Shown here: piece by piece, positions 1 through 8,746 of the stretch
Numbering within the stretch: the first letter of the stretch is position 1
Layout of the letters: each line of letters begins with the position of its first letter
From: Halobaculum sp. MBLA0147
Lineage (GTDB): Archaea > Halobacteriota > Halobacteria > Halobacteriales > Haloferacaceae
Length of the DNA: 64,000 nt
Assembly: GCF_041361345.1 (NCBI RefSeq)
Contig: NZ_JBGKAD010000001.1
Location: forward strand, 1,736,001-1,800,000
Reading direction: 5' to 3'
Notes under the pieces: model-generated
Told to the model about the DNA's origin: nothing
Databases searched by the model: none
Seen by the model: the letters and a program-made list of their open reading frames with translations, nothing else
Made by a program: the position numbers and the translations under genes

Positions 1-639
1 CTCGTTGAAGTCGTCGAACCGCCCCTCGGCCGCCTCCTCGTAGGCGAGTCGCTGGTTGTCGACCAACAGGATCCCGTCGACTACCGCTTCGAGTCTGTCG
101 AGTCCGTAGACGGCGTTCGACGCCTGCCGCCCCGCCGACACCGTCTCCTCGTCGTCGGCGTTCTGCCGCGTGATGTCGCCGCTGGTGTTGGGCAACACCG
201 CCACGCCGATCACGTCCGTCGTCTCCCCCGCGAACTCCGTCACCGCCTCGGCGACGTGTGGCGCGATCCCACAGCCGGTCCCGCCGCCGAGCCCCGCGAA
301 CACGAACGCGAACGAGGGTGTCCCCTCGCCGAACTGTTCTGCGAACGCCGACGCCAACGGCCCGACGAGGTCCGAGGCCGTCTCGTCGGCCACCTTCGGG
401 TCGCGTCCGAAGCCGCCGGACACCTTCTCCTCGAACCCCGCCTCGTCGCCCGGGACGAGCCCCTCGCGCTGTGAGATGCCGATCCACGACTCTTGGCCCA
501 CGTTCGAGAGATTCTGGAGGTCCCGGATCGTCGAGTTCACCGCGACCGGCGTCGCGAGTGTCGACACACGATCCACCTCGAAGACACTGTCGACGAGAGC
601 ACACCCCGCCTGTCCCGCGCCGACGAAGAGGTACGCCAT
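1..639 (-). CDS. Tubulin/FtsZ-superfamily GTPase, C-terminal part cut by window edge
   Basis: Only the first 213 codons are inside the window. The N-terminus holds a nucleotide-binding loop GAGQAG (residues 7-12), and GGGTGCG at about 118-124 matches the tubulin/FtsZ signature GGGTGSG with Cys for Ser. The family binds GTP and polymerises; the glycine-rich loops are visible, while the T7 catalytic loop lies outside the window. It resembles the CetZ-like or FtsZ-like branch more than canonical FtsZ, since it lacks the usual FtsZ N-terminal tail. It follows a helical protein gene and a second tubulin-like gene on the same strand, 293 bp away, and probably has its own promoter there. The ATG at 639 is the natural start. 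Polymer formation is inferred. Confidence 0.8.
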   Translation of the reverse strand, partial: MAYLFVGAGQAGCALVDSVFEVDRVSTLATPVAVNSTIRDLQNLSNVGQESWIGISQREGLVPGDEAGFEEKVSGGFGRDPKVADETASDLVGPLASAFAEQFGEGTPSFAFVFAGLGGGTGCGIAPHVAEAVTEFAGETTDVIGVAVLPNTSGDITRQNADDEETVSAGRQASNAVYGLDRLEAVVDGILLVDNQRLAYEEAAEGRFDDFNE

Positions 640-932
640 CTGTTACAACTTGGTACCCGGGGCAAAATCCTCTTAGTTCTACCGTATCCTTTCGCCGAGA
701 CGTGTCGGGAAACCGCGAGAGGGCACGACGCCCAACGAGCAGCCGTCGACGCGACCCGCGACAGTCTCCGAGGCGTCGCTCGTCAACGACCGGCCGAGTG
801 CTCGCGAGCGGCGCGGTGGTGTCCACCCGACGCACGGCGTCGGTCGAGCCTCGACCCACTCGCCGCCTCGACCGAGCCGGCAGTCTACGGACGGAACGGG
901 CCGAGTACTCCGGGGCACGACCCCGAGGTGAG

Positions 933-2234
933 TCACCCGCGGAGTCGTCGGAGCATCACGCTGTACTCGTTGCGCTCGTACAGCGACTCGACGGTGTCGA
1001 GCAGTTCCGCGGCCGCCTCGGCGGTGGCGGCCGCGCGGGTCGCGTCGCCGTCTGTCATCGCCGTCTCGGCCCGCTCCCGGAGCGTGTCCGCCGTCCGCAG
1101 GAACAACAGCGGGATCGAGTGGTTGTGGTCCTCGCGCCGGTTGACGTACAGCTCCGTGATCTCCCGCCGCCGCTCGGCCACGTCCGTCACCCGCTCGGAG
1201 ACGGGCGTGTCGGCGTCCGCCGCCGCCCCGTCCGTCCCGTCGCTCCACGTCTCGTCGGCCGTCGTCTCGTCGGCCGTCGGCTGGCCGGTCGCCTCCTCGG
1301 TGGCCCGCTCGGCCGCGGTGTCGGGAGTCGCGTCTGCCGCGGTGTCGGGAGTCGCGTCTGCCGCGGTGTCGGGAGTCGCGTCTGCAGCGGTGTCGGGAGT
1401 CGCGTCTGCCGCGGTGTCCGCCGGGCCGTCGTCGGCGTCGTCTCGCGTGTACGCGTCGTCCGCCGCTACCTCGTCGCCCTCCGTCGCCGCGAGCGCGTCG
1501 ATCAGCGTCTCGCGGTAGAACGTCGCCTCCGTCTGGACGGCGTACGCGAGCGGGCGGTTCGTCTCGTCGACGCGCTCGGCAAGCGACTGGAGTTCCGCGA
1601 GCCGGTCGCGGACCGCCGTCGCGGCCGGCGTGTCGCCGAGCGCCTCGGCCTCCGTCGTCGCCCCCGCGACGGCCCGACGCGCGCTCTCGCGACTCGCGTC
1701 CAGCGAGGCGACCGCGCCGGCGGCGTCGAACGCGTCGACGGCGTCCGCGAGCGCCGCCTCGACCGTCTCCCGGGAGCCGCCGTCCAGCGCGTCGAGCAGT
1801 CGTGTCGCGTCTCGCGAGAGTCCGTCGCGCCGCTCCGCGACTCGTCTGGCGGCCGTCGCGACCGCGTCCGACCCCTCGGCCGCGTCCGCCGAGGTGGCTC
1901 CCCGGTCCGGTTCGGCGGCGTCCGCGTCGCCGGCTCGTCCCGCTCCCGTGTCGGATCGTCCGCCCGCCGACCCACCGCCAACGGAGCGACTCGCCTCGCT
2001 GGCGGCGTCGCCGTCGTCGGTCACGACGAGTCGGTCGGTCTCCGCCGCGGCGGCGAGGTAGTCGACGCGCTCGCCCAGGTCGGCGTCGGGGGGCGGCGTC
2101 TCGCCGCCGTCGATCTGACTGGTGGCGCGGACGATTCCGGCCTTCACCGCCTCGAGTTCCGCACGGACCGCCGACGGGTCGGGCTCCGTCCCGACGAGGC
2201 GTGCGAGCGCCTCGACAGTGTCGTCGGCGGTCAT
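933..2234 (-). CDS. Helical, acidic partner protein of the tubulin-like genes
   Basis: A 433-residue soluble protein rich in Ala, Asp, Glu and Arg. I do not recognise a named family. Predicted helical stretches at the N-terminus, centre and C-terminus are separated by low-complexity acidic linkers, one built from an eight-residue repeat of type ADATPDTA. No signal peptide or membrane segment is visible. The ATG at 2234 is one base past the stop of the upstream tubulin-like gene (2236), so the two are almost certainly translationally coupled and co-transcribed. That arrangement suggests a partner or regulator of the polymer. The last 90 residues (helices with RRREITELYVNRRED) look most conserved and may be the interaction module. 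Function is unknown. Confidence 0.75.
   Translation of the reverse strand: MTADDTVEALARLVGTEPDPSAVRAELEAVKAGIVRATSQIDGGETPPPDADLGERVDYLAAAAETDRLVVTDDGDAASEASRSVGGGSAGGRSDTGAGRAGDADAAEPDRGATSADAAEGSDAVATAARRVAERRDGLSRDATRLLDALDGGSRETVEAALADAVDAFDAAGAVASLDASRESARRAVAGATTEAEALGDTPAATAVRDRLAELQSLAERVDETNRPLAYAVQTEATFYRETLIDALAATEGDEVAADDAYTRDDADDGPADTAADATPDTAADATPDTAADATPDTAADATPDTAAERATEEATGQPTADETTADETWSDGTDGAAADADTPVSERVTDVAERRREITELYVNRREDHNHSIPLLFLRTADTLRERAETAMTDGDATRAAATAEAAAELLDTVESLYERNEYSVMLRRLRG
1312..1419. repeat. In-frame 24-bp tandem repeat, four copies plus a partial
   Basis: Units begin at 1312, 1336, 1360 and 1384, and a partial copy follows. They are nearly identical; the fourth has one change (gcc to gca). 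Each encodes eight residues (ADATPDTA type) in an acidic linker of the helical tubulin-partner protein. The near identity suggests recent expansion by slippage, so length may vary between strains. Confidence 0.9.
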
Positions 2235-2235
2235 C

Positions 2236-3831
2236 TCACGACAGTCCGTCGCGCCCCAGACACTCGAACAGCGCCTCCACGTCGTCCCAGACGGCCTCGA
2301 CCTGCTCGGCCCGCCGGTTGTTCCCCTCCATCTGGAGCCGCTCGGCGTGGTCGTACATGTTCGCCAGCGACGGCATCTCCGGGTTCCACAGCGTCCCCCA
2401 CATGTGGAGGTCGTCGACGTGTGGCGTGACGATCTGGTACACCTGGATGTCGACGCTGCCGACACCCTGGACGGCGTCGGCGTCCAACAGCGACGGCCGA
2501 CGGAGGATGTCGTGGAGCGTCCCGTCGTCGACGTGCGTGGACACGTCGGCCATCTTCTCGGGGGGCCCGTAGACGATGAAGTTCCCACCCCACGCCGTCG
2601 ACGGGTCGAAGTCCGCCAACCGGTTCTGGTTGATCGTCTGTTGTGCGAGCAGTTCCAGCTTCGACTCCGTGATGTCGTCGAGGCGGAGCCGTCCCAGCGC
2701 CGGCGCCAACACGACCGCGGGGCGGCGGTCGTCGTCCATGCTCCGCGGGTACTTGTCCTCGACGAGTTTGAAGCCGTCCGCCACGTCGAACACGTCGCCC
2801 TTGATCGACTTCGTCGCGTCTCTGTCGATCAACCCCGGCGTCGACGACATCGTGAACGCCTCGAGGAAGGCGACGAGCGGCTTGTTCAACTGTGCGAACC
2901 GCTCGGTCGTGTACCGCGAGAGGCCGCTGATCCGGGGCGTGATGTCGGCGCTCGCCTCCTCCAACAGCCGGTTGTTGAACGGCACGATGGCGTCGACCGA
3001 CTGCGCGATCCGGGCGAGGCCGACCACGCCGTTCACCTTCGCACGCCCGCCGAGTTCCGACTGGTTCGACCCCTGTGAGGGGATGACGACGGAACTCAAC
3101 AGCGGCTTGTCGACGATGTAGTCGCCGGTCAACACCTCGTTGCGGATCTTCTCCGCGATCACCGGCGTCGAGCCACAGCCCGTCCCCTTGGTGACGCTGT
3201 GGATCATCATCACCGCCTGTGCGTCCCGCACGTCCGGCTTCGTCATGTCCCACCGCTCCCTGAACGGGTCTTTCTCGTCGGCGAAGTCCGCCGCCGCCAC
3301 CTCCTCGCCGTTGTCCCACCGGTACCCCATCCCGGCGTAGTCGTGGACCCCGAGCCCGATGATCGCGTTCGACAGCAGGTCGTTGCGCGAGTAGTCTTTC
3401 AGTTCCGTCGCGTAGTACGTCTCCTCCAACTCCGCGATGTTCGTGTTGAGCAGTCCGTACCCCGCCAGCCCACCGTTCCAGATCCGGGCACGCGACTCGT
3501 CGCTCGACGCGAGCGTGTCGCGGCGCAACAACACCGCGTCGAGGATGTTGTTCCCCGCGCCACCCACCCCGATCATGAACCACTTCTCGCCGATCATCGA
3601 GGAGCCGGTCCCGCCGCTGGCGGTCGGCGTCGGGTCGGCGTGGTCCCCGTCGTCCGGGGGCTCCGGCTCGCGGCTCGTCGCGTCGCCGTCGAACAGGTGG
3701 TCGAACCGGTCGTCGTACATCGCCGAGACCGACGCCTCCTGGTCGCCGTGCTCGGTGAGGATGTGGTCCTCCAGGCGGTCGGTACTCCACTCCGAGGCTC
3801 CCGTCAGACAGATCTTACACTGTTGTGGCAT
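2236..3831 (-). CDS. Tubulin-like GTPase with N-terminal C2H2 zinc finger
   Basis: A 531-residue protein of the divergent Tubulin_2/FtsZ-like type. Residues 5-28 form C-x2-C-x14-H-x4-H, a C2H2 zinc finger. An acidic linker follows (about 40-80). The GTPase starts with GVGGAGNN (88-95); the phosphate-binding loop is TKGTGCG (214-220) in place of GGGTGSG, and the T7-like loop GLIDRD is at about 333-338. The block PFNNRLLEE near 284-292 matches the FtsZ region that reads IPNDRLLE. The protein should bind GTP, but the altered T7 loop leaves hydrolysis uncertain. A 103-bp gap separates it from the membrane-protein gene upstream, and its stop is one base from the next start. The zinc finger suggests docking to DNA, RNA or protein. 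Confidence 0.85.
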   Translation of the reverse strand: MPQQCKICLTGASEWSTDRLEDHILTEHGDQEASVSAMYDDRFDHLFDGDATSREPEPPDDGDHADPTPTASGGTGSSMIGEKWFMIGVGGAGNNILDAVLLRRDTLASSDESRARIWNGGLAGYGLLNTNIAELEETYYATELKDYSRNDLLSNAIIGLGVHDYAGMGYRWDNGEEVAAADFADEKDPFRERWDMTKPDVRDAQAVMMIHSVTKGTGCGSTPVIAEKIRNEVLTGDYIVDKPLLSSVVIPSQGSNQSELGGRAKVNGVVGLARIAQSVDAIVPFNNRLLEEASADITPRISGLSRYTTERFAQLNKPLVAFLEAFTMSSTPGLIDRDATKSIKGDVFDVADGFKLVEDKYPRSMDDDRRPAVVLAPALGRLRLDDITESKLELLAQQTINQNRLADFDPSTAWGGNFIVYGPPEKMADVSTHVDDGTLHDILRRPSLLDADAVQGVGSVDIQVYQIVTPHVDDLHMWGTLWNPEMPSLANMYDHAERLQMEGNNRRAEQVEAVWDDVEALFECLGRDGLS

Positions 3832-3934
3832 CGGCTGTCGTACTCAACGTCTGGCTTGTGGTACCTGTATCTTTCCCGCCTCCTCGCACCACCGGGGGAG
3901 AAGTGTCGCCGCCGGGCACACCGGCCGTCCGTCG

Positions 3935-5806
3935 TTAGGTGTACTGGTCGCGGAACCGCTCGGTCGCGGTGTCGACGGCGGCCGCGACGGTCGTGTCGTC
4001 GGCCGCGGTCAGTTCCAGCCACCCCGGTGGCTCCGGGCTCTGGAGGTCGACCCGCGCGAACAGGTCGGACTGTCGTCTGACGAACCGGCGGACGTTCACG
4101 AGCACGTCCGGCACCGCTACCACCTCCGGGAGGTCCGCCAGGTTGTACTGTAACACGTCGTCGTCGTCCGCGGCCGTCTCCAGTTCTCGCAGGACGTACA
4201 ACACCTCGTCGACCACCTCGTCCGTCGGCACCGCCGACTCCACCTGGTCGCCGCCGGTCCCGGTGGTCGTGTCGTCCGCGGTGTCGTCTCCCGCCGCCGC
4301 GTCGGTGTCCGCGTCGGTGTCCGGCTCGTCCAGCCGCGTCACCTCGACGCGTCCCTCCGCCACGGAGACTCGCACGTCGCCGGTCGCCCGCTCGGCCGCC
4401 GTCGCCACCGTCTCGACGAGGTCCGTCGACAGTTCCGCCGGCACCGCCAGACTCCCGCCGTCGTCGAGGGTCGACGACAGCGTGGTCGCGAACTCGACCG
4501 CGACCGCGAGGGTGTCTGCCGCCTCGACGATCTCCTCGGCGTCGCGTCGGGCCGCGTCGAACTGGCAGTCGTGGAGCGTGCGCTTCACCTCCTCGATCCG
4601 GCGACGGAGTTCACGCGAGCCGGTCGCGGCCTCCGTCTGTCCGTCGACGACCACCTCGCGGAGTCGGTCCGCGAACCGCAGTCGGTCGTCCTCGATCCGC
4701 GACTCGGCGGTCGCGAGGTGGTCGGTGGCGTCCGCGACGGCCGTCGCGACCGGCTGTTCCCGCCGGTCGAGGTACGACTCCAGACGGTCGAACGCCTCGC
4801 CGGCCGCCGCGACCGCCTCCGCGAGTGTCCCCACCTCGGTGTCGCCACGGGCCGCGTCCGTCAGCGTCTCGCCGAGGTGGTTCACGTGGACCGGCCCGTC
4901 GACGCCCGGTAGGTCGAACTCTCTGTGCTCCGTCGGGAGGTTCTCCAGTCGGTAGACGCCACCGAACGTCGACGTGACCGTCGGGTCGTCGTACCGGTCC
5001 GCGAGGCGGTCGGCGAGGCGGTCACGGAACGTCCGCTCGGCACGGTCGAGCCGGCGGGACGCGTCGAGACGGTCGACCGCCGTCTCCACCTCCGCGACGC
5101 GTCGGTACCGCTCCTCGGAGTCGGACAGCGACCGACACGTCTCGATCCGGTCGTGCAGCTCCGTCGCCTCCGACTCGAAGTCGGAGCGCTCACCGCGGAG
5201 GTCTCGGACGGCGTCGGGTGCCACGTCCGCGAGCGTGTCGAGCGCCGACGCCGGGAACCGACGGTCGAACTCCGTGTCGAACGTCCGTTCGGTCTCCTCC
5301 AAGTCGGCCTCGACGGTCGCGAGGTCGGCGTTGGCCTCCTGTTCGACGACCCGTTCCCACGGGTAGTCGTAGGCCGCGTACACCATCGCCCCCGCGGCGA
5401 GGACGGGGACGAGCGTGAACCCGACCAGTTGGACTGCCGGGACGTCGGCCGAGTACAACGGCGCGTACACGCCGAAGAACAACGCCGCGAACAACACCGC
5501 CCCCAGTCCGACGGCACCGTACGTCGCCTCGCGGTGTTCGAAGAGGTACATCCCCGCGCCCTGTGCGGCCCACGCGGCGACGATCAACAGGAACAGCGCC
5601 ATCACGACGCCGGAGCTCGACTTGAACACCACCGCCGCCTCGAACAACACCGGGACGGACAACAGTGGATCGGCGACCGGTTCGACCCCCGCCGACTCGG
5701 AGGTGTAGCCGAACAACGCCATCAGCGTCTGGACCAAGGTCACGACGAGCGGGACACCCGCGACCCCCCACGCGACCAGTGGTCCCCTGTCGGAGACGGT
5801 GGACAT
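3935..5806 (-). CDS. Four-TM membrane protein with long helical cytoplasmic domain
   Basis: A 623-residue protein. Hydrophobic segments at about 10-33, 66-86, 95-117 and 122-143 predict four membrane helices. The remainder is charged and largely helical, with long coiled-coil-like stretches from about 150 to 430, an acidic linker rich in Asp and Thr near 485-520, and a folded tail. I used the ATG at 5806; an ATG seven codons upstream is possible but less natural. It is the first gene of the minus-strand group that continues with two tubulin-superfamily genes, which makes it a candidate membrane anchor or scaffold for those polymers. No enzymatic motif is seen. The family is not one I can name. 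Confidence 0.75.
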   Translation of the reverse strand: MSTVSDRGPLVAWGVAGVPLVVTLVQTLMALFGYTSESAGVEPVADPLLSVPVLFEAAVVFKSSSGVVMALFLLIVAAWAAQGAGMYLFEHREATYGAVGLGAVLFAALFFGVYAPLYSADVPAVQLVGFTLVPVLAAGAMVYAAYDYPWERVVEQEANADLATVEADLEETERTFDTEFDRRFPASALDTLADVAPDAVRDLRGERSDFESEATELHDRIETCRSLSDSEERYRRVAEVETAVDRLDASRRLDRAERTFRDRLADRLADRYDDPTVTSTFGGVYRLENLPTEHREFDLPGVDGPVHVNHLGETLTDAARGDTEVGTLAEAVAAAGEAFDRLESYLDRREQPVATAVADATDHLATAESRIEDDRLRFADRLREVVVDGQTEAATGSRELRRRIEEVKRTLHDCQFDAARRDAEEIVEAADTLAVAVEFATTLSSTLDDGGSLAVPAELSTDLVETVATAAERATGDVRVSVAEGRVEVTRLDEPDTDADTDAAAGDDTADDTTTGTGGDQVESAVPTDEVVDEVLYVLRELETAADDDDVLQYNLADLPEVVAVPDVLVNVRRFVRRQSDLFARVDLQSPEPPGWLELTAADDTTVAAAVDTATERFRDQYT

Positions 5807-5944
5807 AGTAGGGGGGTCGGCACACACTCACAAAATTGTTCGCCGTCGCGTCCCGTAGTCGTCGCGGTGAGCGTGTGAACGCGTTCCACGACGCCACGCA
5901 TCCGGAATCCTTAACTCCGATACGGCGGTACGTCGTGGTGACGC

Positions 5945-6017
5945 GCCGGTGTAGCTCAGCTGGTAGAGCGATTCCTTCGTAAGGAATAGGCCGAGGGTTC
6001 AAATCCCTCCACCGGCT
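5945..6017 (+). tRNA. tRNA-Thr (anticodon CGT)
   Basis: A complete 73-nt cloverleaf. The acceptor arms GCCGGTG and CACCGGC pair over seven bases, with discriminator T at 6017. The D-arm has GCTC/GAGC, the anticodon stem ATTCC/GGAAT closes the loop TTCGTAA, and the T-arm GAGGG/CCCTC closes TTCAAAT. The anticodon is CGT, reading ACG. CCA is not encoded. There is no intron. A TATA-like CCTTAACTCC lies about 30 bp upstream. Confidence 0.97.
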
Positions 6018-6119
6018 CTGTCCTTCCTCCCGAAGACGACCACGGTAGTTACGTCGCCGAGTTCGTTCCCGAACCGCACGCCCACCTCACACAGATTCTC
6101 GCACCGACACGGACGCACC

Positions 6120-8363
6120 TCAGAACCGCACCAGCGAGTCGTTCCGCCCGGTGGCGACGGCCGTCTCGACGTCGCCGAGGTCCCACCCGAGCGGCGAGAG
6201 GACGCTCGCGGTCGCACGCAGCGCCAGTCGCCGGTAGAACGCCGCGTCGTACCGCGTCCCCGGCTCGACCTCCGGCCGCAGACGCACCCGGTCGCTCGTC
6301 GCGGCGTCGTCGTCGACGACGAGGTACTGCACGTCCTGCCCCGGGTGAACCGAGCGCCCGAGACGCTCGGCCCGGCGGAGTGCGGCGACCGCCCGCGTCC
6401 GGTGGTCGTACGCGTCGGCCGTCTTCGTCACGCGCTGGCGGACGAGCAGGGCCCGTGCCGACACGTCGCCCGCCGCGAGGCTGCGGAGGTGCTCGGCGAG
6501 ACACCCGACCACCGCGTCGGCGTCGCGCGTCTCGTCGAGCGTCTCGATCAGATCCCGTTGTACGTCGGCGACCCACGAGGGTGTCGAGCGCTGTCTGGCC
6601 TCGATCCCGCGTGTCTTGTATCGATCCTCGTCCGGCCCGGGATCCGCCCGGCGGCCGACGTACCGCGTCAGTGCGCCGGCGTCGCCGTCCCGGCGAGTAC
6701 AGAACGCGACCCAGTCGAAGGCGCTCTCGTACTCGAGGTCGACCCCCACGTCGGCCGACACCCGTGCGGCGACGGCGTCGAGCGGCTCCTGCGTGGCCCC
6801 CTCGCGGGGTGTCACCCACAGGGAGTCGACGATCCCGTGGAGGACGCGCCAGCCGGCCGCCTCCAGCGTCTCCTTCGCGGTGAGGAGGATGTCGCGAGCG
6901 TAGGCGTTGATCGCCTCGTGGACCTCGATCCGGCCGAACTTCGCGTTCGAGAACCCCTGGTACCCGAAACACGACACCAGGATCCACTTGAGCGCACGCG
7001 ACCGTCCGGCGAGGCGGTCGCGCTCGGTCGCCGAGAGATCGTCCTCACGGAGGCGTCGCTTCGCCGCCGCGCGGTCGTCGACGATCGGTTCCAACACGTC
7101 CGGGAGGACGCCGTCGCGGTCACACACCGAGTAGCCGAGCTCGGGCACGTCGGCGCGGTCGTGACACCGACACCGGACCGTCTCCGGCGAGAGGTTGTGT
7201 CGGCAGATCACGTTCGGGTACAGCGACGCGAAGTCCAACTCGTGGACCGTCTCGTGGAGCCCCACTGCGGGGGCGAGCGTCGTCCCGCCGCGGTCGCCGG
7301 CGTGGAGTTGGCGTGCGGTCTTGAACCGTTCCGGGCGCCACGCGTGCCACTGGACGAGTACGTCGCGGGCTCGCGCCTCGCGGATCTGGATCGCGGTGAG
7401 CACGTTGCCGATGCTCGCCCACCCGAGTTCCTGGAGCGGCTTGCGCGACCGTGCGACGAGGTCGAGACAGCCCGCGAGGTTCGTCTCGTCGAGGAAGAAC
7501 GTGTTCGACCGGTCGAGGAGGACGCGCCCGGGGACATCGTACCGCGCCGGACTGTGGTGGCGCTGCCCGTACGACTCGAACGTCGATCGCTCGGCGAGTT
7601 GCCGGTAGGTGGGGACTACCTCGCGGTCGAGCCCGGTCGGGACCCGCGGCAGTCCGAGGTCGACGCCGAGCCGCTCGGCGCTGTCGGCCACCAGCGGGAC
7701 GACCGCCGCGCGGTTCACGACGAGCACGTCCGGGTCGAGCGTGTCGAGGCGAGCCGCGAGCGTCTCCAGTGCCGCTCGTGCCGTCTCCGCTGGCGTCGTC
7801 AGGGTGTCGGGGGCCTCGGCGACCGCGTCCGGGCCGGTCGTCGTGGTGGTGCCGAGACGGAGCCGCGAGAGGTCCTCGTCGGCCATCGCGCCGGACGGCA
7901 GTCGGAGCTCGTAGACCGTCGGGAGGCGGTCGGGGACGGGCGAGCGGTCCCGGTCCAGACAGAACCGGAACCCGGGCGAGAGGTCCACGTCGAACGCGCG
8001 GTAAGGAACCCGTCCGGGCGGTCCCCGATCCTCGACGAACGTCGCGACGCGTCGCACGCGACGCATCCGGTCGACGGCGACACGGAGCGTCGGCTGCTCG
8101 GCGAAGCGGTACCCCGGGCGACGCGTCTCGACGCGCTGGTCGACGACCGCCGGGTGGTCGGCCAGCGTCTCGCGCAGGTCGGCGAGTGCCGTCCGACACC
8201 GCTCCGGGTCGGGATCCGCGGCGGTCATCCCGTGGCGTGTCACGACGAACAGTGCCGGCCGGTACGACTCGTGGACGGTCGCAGCCCAGCCCGGGTCGGT
8301 GGGTGTCCCGGTCAGCGACCACGCGACGGGGTCGCCGTCGAGGACGTCGATGGCGTACGGCAT
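6120..8363 (-). CDS. polB2: Family B DNA polymerase, PolB2-like, with altered catalytic motifs
   Basis: A 747-residue family B polymerase. Motif A ([10 protein letters not shown]) is intact and motif B ([15 protein letters not shown]) keeps its Lys and the Tyr-Gly region. Motif C reads HGIVDS where active enzymes have YGDTDS, so the first of the two aspartates is replaced by Ile while the second, generally the more critical, is kept. In the exonuclease region the NxxxFD motif is replaced by NRAAVVPLV, so proofreading is probably lost. Archaeal PolB2-type enzymes are known for such disrupted sites. It is last in an operon after a small protein (2-bp gap) and a RadA-like protein. It may be a weak or translesion polymerase, or a structural factor. 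Confidence 0.85.
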   Translation of the reverse strand: MPYAIDVLDGDPVAWSLTGTPTDPGWAATVHESYRPALFVVTRHGMTAADPDPERCRTALADLRETLADHPAVVDQRVETRRPGYRFAEQPTLRVAVDRMRRVRRVATFVEDRGPPGRVPYRAFDVDLSPGFRFCLDRDRSPVPDRLPTVYELRLPSGAMADEDLSRLRLGTTTTTGPDAVAEAPDTLTTPAETARAALETLAARLDTLDPDVLVVNRAAVVPLVADSAERLGVDLGLPRVPTGLDREVVPTYRQLAERSTFESYGQRHHSPARYDVPGRVLLDRSNTFFLDETNLAGCLDLVARSRKPLQELGWASIGNVLTAIQIREARARDVLVQWHAWRPERFKTARQLHAGDRGGTTLAPAVGLHETVHELDFASLYPNVICRHNLSPETVRCRCHDRADVPELGYSVCDRDGVLPDVLEPIVDDRAAAKRRLREDDLSATERDRLAGRSRALKWILVSCFGYQGFSNAKFGRIEVHEAINAYARDILLTAKETLEAAGWRVLHGIVDSLWVTPREGATQEPLDAVAARVSADVGVDLEYESAFDWVAFCTRRDGDAGALTRYVGRRADPGPDEDRYKTRGIEARQRSTPSWVADVQRDLIETLDETRDADAVVGCLAEHLRSLAAGDVSARALLVRQRVTKTADAYDHRTRAVAALRRAERLGRSVHPGQDVQYLVVDDDAATSDRVRLRPEVEPGTRYDAAFYRRLALRATASVLSPLGWDLGDVETAVATGRNDSLVRF

Positions 8364-8365
8364 CC

Positions 8366-8746
8366 TCACTCGGGTCCGTCGGTGGGTGTGTCGGCTGGAG
8401 CCTCGTCTGGTGCGTCGTCTGGTGCGTCCGCTGGCGCGTCGTCGAGGGTCGTCTGTGTCTCTTCCTCGTCCGTCGTCTCGCCGCGCTCGACCGGCTGGGT
8501 GAGACGAGTCTCCAGTTCGTCGATCCGTTGTTCCTGTGCGAGACAGATCCCGACGAGGAGTGGGACGACCGGCGACTCGTGGTTGAGGTGGCTCGCGGCG
8601 TCGGCGTGGTCGCGGCCGTACCGGAACAGGCGGTCGAACCGCTCCTGGTCGCCCCGACGGAGTGCGCGCCGGTACGGGCCCCAACGGTGTTCCAACGCCT
8701 GCAGGAGATCGCGGTAGGTGGGGTTAGTCCGGCCCACGATCACCAC
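8366..8746 (-). CDS. Small helical protein between RadA-like and PolB2 genes
   Basis: A 126-residue soluble protein. Residues 1-90 form a compact Arg-rich, probably helical domain (for example YRRALRRGDQERFDRLFRYG). The last 35 residues are an acidic, Asp/Ala/Pro-rich tail. I do not recognise a family. Its ATG overlaps the stop of the RadA-like gene by 7 bp, and its own stop is 2 bp before the polymerase start, so the three genes form one tightly coupled unit. A role as an adaptor between the other two is plausible but inferred. Confidence 0.75.
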   Translation of the reverse strand: MVIVGRTNPTYRDLLQALEHRWGPYRRALRRGDQERFDRLFRYGRDHADAASHLNHESPVVPLLVGICLAQEQRIDELETRLTQPVERGETTDEEETQTTLDDAPADAPDDAPDEAPADTPTDGPE

